From positions 13,606,019-13,670,018 of the forward strand of contig CM069608.1 of the NCBI GenBank assembly GCA_035771175.1: a stretch of 64,000 nucleotides of DNA. Direction: 5' to 3'. The notes below the pieces were generated by a model. It did not search any database and had not been told where the DNA came from. It was given only the letters and a program-made list of their open reading frames with translations. This document shows, in pieces, positions 44,621 to 54,380 of the stretch. Each line of letters begins with the position of its first letter. Position 1 is the stretch's first letter. A program made the position numbers and the translations under genes. Origin of the DNA: Paratinospora sagittata. Lineage: Eukaryota; Streptophyta; Magnoliopsida; Ranunculales; Menispermaceae.

Positions 44621-46895
44621 TGTTGGCCCCGTATTACCGTCCAAAAAGGGGGTGAATTGAATGTGGCGGATTTTCGCCTTACTTTTCGGTTACATAGTTA
44701 AACAATATATGTGTGCAGTATAGGTAACAAGCAAAACAATAAAGTGCTGGAAAAATAAACAAATGGACACAGTGATTTATAGTGGTTCGATTCCCCTTGA
44801 ACCTACTCCACCACCTGACTATCCACGATCAAGATTTTCCAAATCCACTAAGTCTAGTCAACATACGGGCATGACTAGAAGCCATACAATCTAGTTAACC
44901 TATGGGCATAACTAAAAGCTGTGAACTGAACCAACTTGCAGGCATGGCTAGAAGCCATACACTAACCAACTTACGGGCATGGTTAAAAGTCAACAATACA
45001 TTAAGGTTACAAATGATATTAAGAGAAGTTCTAGGAACTTTCTAACAATTCTAGCATACAACCTTGAAATGAACAATCTTCACTATTCCAACCACAATAT
45101 ATTAAGCGAAGTGCAATGTTGAAATAGTTGTTCACAAATACATGCAAACGATTCAAAAGACGTTTATGCAAGTTCAAGAATCGTGTGTGTACATGTATTT
45201 TCAAATATTGATTCTAAATATGATGAATCATGCAAAAAAATCAATATGCAAGTAATGATCAAAACTTATTGACTCAAAGATATAAATATTCAAGTATATG
45301 AATCAATATGCACAAGTTATGATCAAAATAATCGATTCAAATAATATAAGTTAGGCACAATAATCGATGTCAAACAAATCAAATGAAACCACTATCCAAG
45401 CTGATATAAGTTGAAAGCTCAAATATGGTTTCACACAATAGAGAAAAACAGTTTTAATAAGATAGTAAATCAAACAACAAAACCGTTTCAACTCAAACAC
45501 AAACACAAGAATCGTAAAAGAGATGTTATCCAACTTAGGTAAGATGAAACTCGTAAATTCTCTGAAGTGAATGTGGTTGAGAGATTTCTCTTCCAAGAAT
45601 AATCAAGATCAACAAGTATGTGTTGGAAACACTTAAGAATGACTTGATCAAACACTCAAGAAAACCTTTCAAGTTTCTCAAAGATTTTGACACAAATAGG
45701 AGAACTTTTCAAAAGGTTGAATTAAAGGTTCAAATGTAGTGAACTTTTGTAATCAAAAGGTGTTTAGAATAGCTCAAGAACTTGTTTAAGGCTTGGAAAT
45801 ATGAATACAAGAATATAGGCACAAGTTTATATGTTTTGCAAAAGTTGTTCTCAAATGAGCAAAGTGTGGTATTTATAGAAAAATACATGTCCGAGGCACA
45901 GGAACACATTCCTTAGATGAGGAGATTGTCTCTGCTTTGAAATTTGAAAAGTTTCAAATTTCTCTCCAATGCAGGAGCGTGTTCCTTATTAATGGAGCGT
46001 GTTCCTCTATTTATCCGTTGGACATAGGAGCGAAATTCTTCAATTAAAAACACGATTTCTATGAAAATTCCTCTTTTGCCCTTTCTTGCAGGAGCGCGTT
46101 CCTGGTAAGAGGAGCGTGTTCTTTAAACCCTGATCTGAAAAATCTGGGTTTTAAGACAGAAACACAGGAGCGGATTCCTTAAACCCTGATAAAAAAATGT
46201 GGGTTTTGGGACAAAAACACATTAACGCGTTTCTTGGACACAGGAACACATTCCTTAGAGTCCATAGTGATAGAACCTTGATTTTTTAATCAAAACAAGT
46301 TCAAAGCATATTCAAACGCATAAACCAACTTTGAAAACATTTTAAACATGATTAAAACATAACGAGCGAAGATAAACACATGTAAAATAATCAATTAATA
46401 CAAATAAAGCAAGACGATTAAGACATACGATACAACACACGAAAACCGATGAAATCCATGCAAAGTTGTTAACATGAGTGCATGATTAACAATGATATAG
46501 ATACACATGAAAATCAACCTGAACTATATGATTGCATGATAAACATAATAATATACGCGCATGCATGATCAATATGATAGTAGTATACGTGCATGAATAT
46601 CTAATAACCTATATGCATGAGAAATAATAATGTATGCATGATTTAGAAAAGATGAAAAATATACTGTGGTTGGAACAAGTAAAGATTACTCTACAACACT
46701 AAGATTTTAGACAAAAGATTACAGACTTGAAGCTTTTGAATCTTTGCGCTTTATTGTTCTATTCACAAGCTTTGACGAGACATAGTAGGATAGCATTGAA
46801 ACTGCTCGGTCAAAGACATAAGTACCGTGATTATATTATTTGTTAACATCAAAACACTTAGGAGAATACTAAGTGAAAAACCACTTTGGTCAATA
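44621..46895 (-). mobile_element. LTR-B2: solo LTR
   Basis: 2275 bp between AAAAT (44616-44620) and AAAAT (46896-46900). The minus strand runs TATTGACC (TG changed to TA) to GGGGCCAACA. The minus-strand TATA box TATAAATA is at 45870-45877. Seven copies of a GGARCRYRTTCC-type palindrome lie upstream at 45901-46254. Same family as LTR-B3. Confidence 0.8.
45901..46254 (-). promoter_or_regulatory. LTR-B2 palindrome array
   Basis: GGAACACATTCC (45901, 46243), GGAGCGTGTTCC (45973, 45994), GGAGCGCGTTCC (46091), GGAGCGTGTTCT (46111) and GGAGCGGATTCC (46168). All lie just upstream of the minus-strand TATA box. It is the counterpart of the LTR-B1 array. Confidence 0.6.
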
Positions 46896-48867
46896 AAAAT
46901 GCTATAAAAAATACAATACTTTTGATAGCACGGGCAATCATAGCACATGGAAAAATGTTATATATATGATACTACAACATTTTTTAAAAGCTATAAAAGT
47001 GTTGTTTTCTTGTAGTATCATTTTGGTTTATTTCTAGTTTAAATAAACTGAGTAAAGTGATTCAATGTCACTTGTGATTCCAAGGTTGGAATCAAGGTCT
47101 AGTTTCACCCTTTATCTTGAAAAGGGTCAAGTAGTTCATTCTTAGCCCGCAAAAAGGATTCTAGTTTTCCTTTGCCCTCAAAATAAGAACAAGTGGTTTG
47201 TTCTTAGCTCGTGAAAATGATAGGTTTGTCTTGAACCTTGAAAAAAACATTGTAACAATTTGGTTCATACCTTTGAAGTGAACCTGGTATAGTAGAATCC
47301 TAGAGACGATTTCTCTAGGTGTGGAGTAGGAAAAGGATTTTTCGAACGACGTAAAAATCCTTGTGTGCAATCTTTTCATTTCCAAATTTTATTTATGCAC
47401 ATTGATTCATTTTGAGTATATAACTTAAATTAATCAAATGATTTTCACAAAGAACTTAGAATTTGCCAAAATCGACGATAACACCCAATTTACCCCCCGT
47501 CTTGGGTGACTGCATTATTGAACTTCGATTTTACTCACTTTACTTCATTTCAAATGTATTTAAGTCAAAATAGTTGAAAGAGCCAGTTTTGGATTTGAAT
47601 TGTCAAAGAAAACTAAGTTTTGGAAAACTGTACAACAGAAACACGTTCCCACCTAGCCAAGTGACAGAAATCGTTTTTCAGGCAAAAACGTGTTTCGTCA
47701 TAGAGAAATGCGCTTCCATATTTCTTGGCAGAAAGAACATTTTCTCATTTCACAACCAAAAACACATTTCCACTTTGAGAAATGTATTCTAGATCTTTTA
47801 GGCAGAATGTGTGAAAATGCACAGAAACATGTTCCTATTTGAGGAAACACGTTTTTATGATTTATGGAAGATTAGACCATTTTATGCATTTCACTGCCTA
47901 AAACATGTTCTCACTATCAAAAATGCATTTTTATATTTTAGGGCAGAATGCTTATTTCAAGCACAAATGTCAAAATTGATACATTGCAATCATTGGCACA
48001 AGTCCCTATGTGCATTGAACCTGGACTAAAAGTGGGAAATTAGGATTTTTCTAACCCTAATACTATATAAACCTATCTTAGACCATTTTTTATAACTTTT
48101 TATAATTTTTGAGAGATCTTGATTGTTCTTTTAGTTTTCTCCAGAGATTTCACTTTTTATTCAAGCTAGAGAGAAATTATTTTTTGCTAAGATCTTCAAT
48201 CTTTCAAAGTTTATATTAGAGCATTTCATCTTTGATTTGAGCTTCAGTTTGATCTTCATCAATATCAAAGACCTAGTAGAACCTCCATTTTCAGTTTGCA
48301 CTCATTCATGATTCTTGGTTGATCTTGATCTAAGAAAGTATTCATTTCAATTTGTAAGCAATCTTAGAAGTTCTTTTGGTAAAAACAATCTCATTTTCAT
48401 TCAATCTTAATTATTACATTTTGTGTGACGCCCCGAAAATTATTTCATCTAGCCCATAACCCAATTGCACTTTGCCCAAACTCTATGCGTTGCCTTGATA
48501 TGTTTGGTGTTTGTTTGATGGTTGTTTAATGTTTGTATAGTTGATGCTTGATAATGTATATAAATATGTGTATCATAAATTGTATATGGGTCATGTTAAA
48601 TTAAATTATAATGCAGACGTTATTATTTATGCATTGGCCCATTAAACCATGAATTGATATGAGTTAGGATTGATTGAATAAAAGGATAAATGAGAATGAA
48701 AATTTGGTGTATTAAATGGATTGGACATTTAAAATACATGGAAGCATGAAATTGGTTAAAGTACATGTGGTTGGTATGGGTAGTATGGGACCAACACATG
48801 TGAAGGTTGGTGCATGAAAGTGGACAAGTGTCCCATGCCCTCAAGGAAGTGCTAGAATGAGTGGAGG

Positions 48868-48939
48868 GAATCAAGGAGAGAATCAAGGAAGGAATCAAGG
48901 AGAGAATCAAGGAGAGAATCAAGGAGGGAATCAAGGAAG
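48868..48939 (+). repeat. 12-bp minisatellite in LTR-D
   Basis: Six units of GAATCAAGGAGA with small variations. They are flanked by two copies of TCAAGGAAGTGCTAGAA (48841 and 48931). It is the source of a spurious Lys/Glu-rich open frame. Confidence 0.9.
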
Positions 48940-49126
48940 TGCTAGAAAGAGGTGAGTGGAGAGAAAGGAAAAAAGAAGAGAAAGAAAAGAAGAGAAAGGA
49001 AAGAAGAAGAGAAAGAAGGAGGGAGTTGCAGGAGGAAGATCCCTGCGACATTTTCATAAAAGAGTTGGATCTTTAGAATATATGGTCAGATTGTGCTCAA
49101 ATTTTGTCAGCAAGTTCGTAGCTTAT

Positions 49127-49490
49127 GGTTATTCATTCTGGTCGGTGGAGATCTTGATCAGAGGTTTCGTCTAAGAGATCTAACCTCTCAAACAAAGCTG
49201 GTCAGAAAGTCTGGATATCTAGCGCCATTTCTTTCAAACTTCAAGATCTCCTTAATCTACCATTGGATGGATATAAAATTTGGGTATGTAGTGTACAACG
49301 GATAGTTGTGAATTATGATCGGTGGAGATCTTTATTTAGGGTTTCTTCTGAGAGATCTAATCTATAAAACAAAGCTGGTCGGAAATTCTGGATTTCTCAT
49401 GGCGTTTCGCTCAAACTTATAGATCTCCTAAATCTACCGTTGGATGGATATCAAATTTTGATATGTAGTTTATAACTGATATGTATATAT
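49127..49490. repeat. Tandem duplication of about 180 bp in LTR-D
   Basis: Two diverged copies share CGGTGGAGATCTT, AGAGATCTAA, AACAAAGCTGGTC and GTTGGATGGATAT-type blocks in the same order. Confidence 0.8.
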
Positions 49491-50586
49491 TAATGACGGT
49501 GAAGATGTTTATAAGTTTAGGAGTTTGTGTGATATAGTCATCTGAGTTTGAGTATTTGCAGCAGGAAAGGAGAAATTGTCTGATTAGAGACTTGTTCATC
49601 AAAGATACTTATCGTTTTGGTCCACCGTTGGATTGGGCTGATATTTGGACAGAAGGTTTGTTTCTTCACACACTTCAATCTGTACGGTTGATTTTGTGAT
49701 TACATATTTTTATTGGTAGATTGATACATCTGAACAGAATATTAAATGAAGAATTGGTAGGGTTGCTTGTATTAGACCTAAATTTAGAATATGAACTTAG
49801 ACCTTTCCAAATAGCTTGCATGTCAACTATGTTGACCTAGTTGCCATTGTTGATGAACTCATGATGCAAAATTAGTGATATACATGGTTGAACATGGTGA
49901 CCTAGTGTAAATCGGCAATATGGGCTAAGTATGAAAATTTTCATATTTTAGGGCTTTTGATGCTTTTGGCCTAAAATCATTGAATTGATGCAACTTATGT
50001 TAAATTAAGCATGATTAGGGTTGATTATGCTACTGATTTGGTGGTTGTGACCATATCATGAGTTAGGCCTACTTGTGATCAAGTGACCCAATTTGGGCAT
50101 GTTTATGCCTAAGGAATTGAAAATCAGTATTTTTGATTAATAGAATGGTTTATGAATGAGAACTATGCATTAGAGGCCTAAGTCATGTGATTTGAGTTGA
50201 AGGATGGGATTAGATGGGATTTAGGCCTATTGTTTATGTGTGGGCTGATTTAGGGTTGATGTGTAATGTCTATGTGATTAAGCATAGAAATTGATGTATG
50301 GTAGGATATTGATGAATGTTTCAGGATCTTGATTGGGTTGATTCGGTTTGGTGATCGTGTGTGGTTAAATACTCTCGCGAGGCTTGGTTGTGAGTAGACT
50401 TCATTTATGATTATATCTTTTATGTCATCATATCACTTATATATATTGTATGTTGAAAGCATGAATGTGTTCTAATGTTTTGAATGATGCATTGATTTGA
50501 GAAAACCTTACGACTTTGGTTGGGCCCATCTATCTGGTTAATAGGGGGACTTAACCTTGTCATAGGAGGATTTTTAAAAGGAAATA

Positions 50587-50686
50587 ATTGGGGTCAACGG
50601 TACGGTGAAATAGACGTGCACTAGTAACCCCAAATAAACATGATTGGGGTCAACGGTACGGTGAAATAGACGTGCACTAGTAACCC
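50587..50686. repeat. Exact 44-bp direct repeat in LTR-D
   Basis: The block beginning ATTGGGGTCAACGGTACGG and ending CACTAGTAACCC occurs twice with a 56-bp period and no differences, so the duplication is recent. Confidence 0.9.
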
Positions 50687-51691
50687 AATGCATGTAGAAT
50701 GTGGATCCAAATTGATAAGCTTTTACTTGCATCGAACTTATTATAAATGCTTGATATCTATATGTTATGAGCTTTTAATCATGCTACACATTGACATGCA
50801 TACATGATATTTATTGATGAGTATTGATAGCATATTTGAATTCTATTCACTGGGCACCGTTGGCTCACCCTCATTTTCCTCTTTCAGGTCCTTCTGTCCC
50901 GAATAAGGGCAAAGAAGTAGTTATATCTTGAGGGCCTTGCCTGCGAGAGAATCCAAAGCCTCGATGTGAGTTGAGAGGCATTTTGATTGAACTGTGTTTT
51001 AAATTATGAAGTATTATATTTTGGATTATGTAATTATAACACTTACCACATTGTAGTATGGGTGAGTTGGGACTTGTTAGATAGACCATGTGGGCATATG
51101 ACGGTTTTTATTTGTACCCACAATTTTGGACTTTATGTGTATGTCAATTTTAATGGACTGTAGGGATTATGATTTTATTTATGGTTCATTTTTATGGATT
51201 ATCTCTTGTCTTTGATGATTAATACGGCGGGTAGTTTTGTTTAGTACCTTTTGATATTATGTCGTTGTTTGAGATAAGGCTCGTAGGGTCTCAACCACCT
51301 CACGGGAGTTGAGGAGTGATCGGAGATGCCTACCCGGGCGTCCCGCCCCGGCATTCCGCATGCCACTTCTTGGCGGGGTTGGTGGTCCGGGGCGCGGGGT
51401 CGCCACATTTTGATTGACTTGTGAGACAACCGGGGAAGTTTTCTCAATTAGAAAATGGTGATTGTAGCTGGTTTGATCCCCACCCGTAAGTAGGATCAAT
51501 ATATTGGATTTGAGAAATCTTGATTGGGGAAGCCGAACCACTTTAACTTGATAGTGCTAATTTTTTTTTCCTGCACTTATTTTTTAATTTTCCTTAAGTT
51601 TTCATATTGAAAGGTTTTAATCTGAAAAATTTGCAAAGTCCAATTCATCTCCCCCCTCCCCTCTTTGACTATAATCTAAGCCAACACAAGA

Positions 51692-52133
51692 GACACTATT
51701 TGATCCAAGAAAAGTACGAAAGTCAATTGTTGATCTTCGAATCGGGGGACAAACTCCATAATTCGAGTTTGCAAAAGCATAGAGATTGGTTATAGGATAG
51801 GAAAGTAATCTAAGGTGTCATATACATACCTAAGTATATGTTTAACAAGCCTAAAGTGGGAAAAAATAGGTTGATGGATTTGTTGACATATAAAATTAAC
51901 TCTATATGAAATATCAGGGTGAGTGAATGTCAAATATTACAATGCTCTTAAAAAAAGTAGGATCAGAAAACAATGTGTCATTTGTTTGAGTGATATGTGG
52001 GACCATAGGTGTAGAGAGAGGTTTACAAGTGTGCATATTTGCCCCATAAAGGAGGGAACAACATATTAGTGTTGATTTAGCATAAGACCATGAGAAAATT
52101 TTGCTACTTCTATTCCTAAGAAGTAAATGTTGG
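51692..52133 (-). pseudogene. Copia reverse transcriptase, C-terminal part
   Basis: The minus strand begins YFLGIEVAKFSHGL and later reads KPLSTPM-like and LTFTHPDISYRVN, then VKHILRYV. This is the standard order of the copia RT/RNase H connection. It is interrupted by E3 at its upstream end and by LTR-C at its downstream end, with some frame damage between. Confidence 0.75.
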
Positions 52134-53414
52134 TGTCATACCCCGCTGAGTCTAGAAATAATTCAACTGTGTAAACATAAATTACAACATTCCTCCAGGC
52201 AGGGTATGACAATATGTGATTTGCAGCAGAAGCATGGGCCCATAAACAACATATTGTTTAAAAAATAGCATTGTTCAATTAATAATAATAACATTGTTTC
52301 AAAGGGTGGTAAAATAAGGATTACAATCAGGTTTCTCATGAAACAAAATAAAGGAGGGACATGCCCCTACAAAAGATAAGTGGCCCATGCCACCGAAAAG
52401 AAAGTTACATGTTTAGACTAGTGAAACAAAAAGATAAGTCACAATATACGTCGGGACTGGTAACCGGCCCCTATACAGATTAACCCTCACCCATCTCCAT
52501 TTCCTAAAAAGTAAAGCAACGAGTTCAACTCAACAGCCCATTGGATCAAGCAAGATAAACGCAACTTTTCCAGAATAATAACGATTACAGTACGCACATC
52601 ATTAAGCCTATTAATCCACAACAATACAGTACAATCATGAATTATGCAGTAGCAAACCCCGTACCATGGTTCGAACGCATAACAACTCCACAACCCCATG
52701 GTACGTGTGCTTTAAGCATCATCGAGCAACTACAAAACGCCGCAATACAATACTATCATGAATTATGTAGCAGCAACCCCCGTACCATGGTTCGAGCACA
52801 TAGTAGCTCAACAACCCCATGGTACGTGTGCTTTAAGTATCATCAAGGAACTATGAAACATCGCTAGTCGAGTGCTTAATTTCATTAGTGGCGGTCCCCT
52901 TGGAATCACGGACCCAACGTAATGCAGTTTTGAGGCACATGACCCCGGGCTGGCCCATACCATGGGTGGCTTTAGGATCCATGGCTGAACATAGTTACCA
53001 GGGCAATCATGGATCCAACCTCACAAGTATATAATCGATATGTTCAAATGCATGAAGTAGTATAACAGGGTACAATGTAAATGAGCTATGCAATGTCATG
53101 ATTATTATAATGTAAAGATACGCAAACCTAAGACTTCATCCACACTTTCAGAGGGGTCGTATGCATAGTTTCCACAAGTCGGTGTCTCGAAGGCCAAAGG
53201 GTGCAACTGTTCGAGGGTTTGGAAGGGGAGAGGTAGTCCACTTTTTTCAGGTTTTTCGGACAAGAGGACGAGTGCCTTAGCATGTGCCCTTGGCACTTTC
53301 CTTGTCCGTCGACCGTTTCGTTGGGGTTTTTCTGGTTTAGTGTTTAAGTGTTTTGTATGCACATGTTATTTACATTATTTGGTTAAAAAATGGTCAAATA
53401 TTAGGGGTGTTACA
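52134..53414 (-). repeat. E3 3' LTR
   Basis: 1281 bp. The minus strand runs TGTAACACCCCTAAT to GGGGTATGACA. It carries a tandem duplication of about 115 bp (52636-52865) containing GTACCATGGTTCGA and CCCCATGGTACGTG; the 5' LTR has one copy. This accounts for most of the length difference. Confidence 0.88.
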
Positions 53415-53506
53415 TTCTACCCCCCTTTAAAGGAATTTCGCCCTCGAAATTCAATTAAGGTGGTAGTCTATGCAATTTTACCATAACAATTTACCTCATA
53501 ATTGAA

Positions 53507-54292
53507 TCAATTGTCGTCAGAAATGATGATGAAGTCGATCATATCCCCATTATATGCATATCTGGTCGGGATTCTGGATAAGCACTGGTCTGGTGGATTG
53601 TGTAGGCCTCAGACCACGCTCTGTTCGATGGAGTTTCCCGAATGAGCAGGTGTTGGGGAGTGGAAAGATTTAGACTCCTCGTTAGCATGATCTGATAACT
53701 CAGGAAGAGAAGGAAGAGCGGGTACATATCATAGTGGGCAAAAAATAGGTCGGGGGAAAAGTAGACCGTGTCTGGCTTGCGCTCTAGTGCATGATCGAGC
53801 CCTGATGGGTAGGTTCAGAGACTGCAAGTCGGATGGTTCGACTTGATCGAGCATTGGAGTAGGTGTGTGAATGGGCGTGCACTCGTGAGGTTATTGATAG
53901 GTGGTGGTTGTTTGTCAGAGGGCGAGTTTTTGAATTTCGTTAACGGAAACCACATGCTTTTTCTCACGATGGCTTTTGTGCGTCGTTCTCTCCTGTGCCG
54001 ATTGGGAGAATGTTGTTAGATGGTCCTATTTGATTTGGATTGGGAGATGGGCTGGAGTGCTCTGCAATGGACTGTGAATGGGTGTCTGTGGACGTTATGG
54101 GCTGGTAGAAAAAGATCTCGATCCCTTGGATGGTGACTCACTGTAGTAGGATGCCGTGGGACTCCGAGTAGGGGGACTCGAAGTTGGGTCCTCCTGACTC
54201 ATTTCTTAGGAGGCTGAGTCTACCGCCACATCTGAAGTGCGAGAGTCATAACTGTGCACAGAATTGCTTACTTACTATTCATTATCTGACAT
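53507..54292 (-). pseudogene. E3 3' ORF, Ser/Thr/Pro-rich, function unknown
   Basis: 262 codons from ATG 54292 to TGA 53507 with no net frameshift but at least six in-frame stops. It starts MSDNE directly after TTTTGCAG, at the place where E1 and E2 have ATGCAG before (M/T)SENN. It contains TSSPPTRSPTASYYSESPS, ALPSLPELSDHANEESK and ends MIDFIIISDDN. No known domain. It lies between the pol end (54381) and the purine tract. Confidence 0.55.
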
Positions 54293-54380
54293 CTGCAAAA
54301 TTCATATTAAGGAACACGAATATATAATAAGAAGACAAGTAGTGATAGGAAAAATGAATGATTTATTGAACATGATGTCA

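Larger units (their letters stand above)
44393..47017. mobile_element. CACTA-like non-autonomous element carrying LTR-B2
   Basis: The right end, inverted, reads TACTACAAGAAAACAAC, one base from the CACTACAAGAAAA terminus of En/Spm elements. The proposed left end reads TACTATAG. Subterminal ATAGC/GCTAT words recur many times on both sides (44440-44620 and 46900-47000), as in CACTA subterminal regions. No transposase. No matching 3-bp target duplication was found. Confidence 0.4.
42411..47514 (+). mobile_element. LTR-B3: solo LTR inside LTR-C, interrupted
   Basis: Begins TGTTGACCTAAGTG, matching the start of LTR-B2. The proposed end is CTTGGGTGACTGCA at 47514, after a CAATTTACCCCCC motif like those near the ends of LTR-B1 and LTR-C. 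The flanks are CTATT (42406-42410) and TTATT (47515-47519), a 4/5 match. The 43250-47017 segment is foreign to it. The right boundary is less certain than the left. Confidence 0.55.
48424..51407 (+). mobile_element. LTR-D: 3-kb solo LTR
   Basis: Begins TGTGACGCCCCG and ends GGGTCGCCACA, 2984 bp. The duplication TTTTG is exact on both sides (48419-48423 and 51408-51412). It interrupts LTR-C. Three internal tandem repeats are annotated separately. No protein-coding signal and no second LTR were found. Confidence 0.85.
42058..51686 (+). mobile_element. LTR-C: solo LTR with nested insertions
   Basis: The LTR sequence is 42058-42410, about 47520-48418 and 51413-51686. It begins TGTTGGTTTAATG and ends TAAGCCAACA. 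The duplication CAAGA is exact on both sides (42053-42057 and 51687-51691) and lies inside the copia RT/RNase H coding region. A TATA box, TATATAAA, is at 48064-48071. A second copy of the LTR lies at 63183-64000. Confidence 0.8.
19506..52133 (-). mobile_element. Ty1/copia element, base layer of the nest
   Basis: Three minus-strand coding pieces, 51692-52133, 41818-42052 and 19506-19652, follow each other in protein order. They are separated by LTR-C (42058-51686) and LTR-B1 (19658-41812), each flanked by a short duplication of copia sequence. Beyond 19505 lies the purine-rich end and the start of a 3' LTR (TGTTAAAGG on the minus strand) whose far end I could not place. The 5' part is missing: E3 begins at 52134. 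Confidence 0.8.

Noticed and set aside
48861..49076. Lys/Glu/Arg-rich open frame in LTR-D
   Set aside because: Produced by the 12-bp minisatellite and an adjoining purine-rich tract; no support as a protein.
48424..51407. LTR-D as a short element with two LTRs
   Set aside because: The start and end sequences are not direct repeats of each other; only internal tandem repeats were found.
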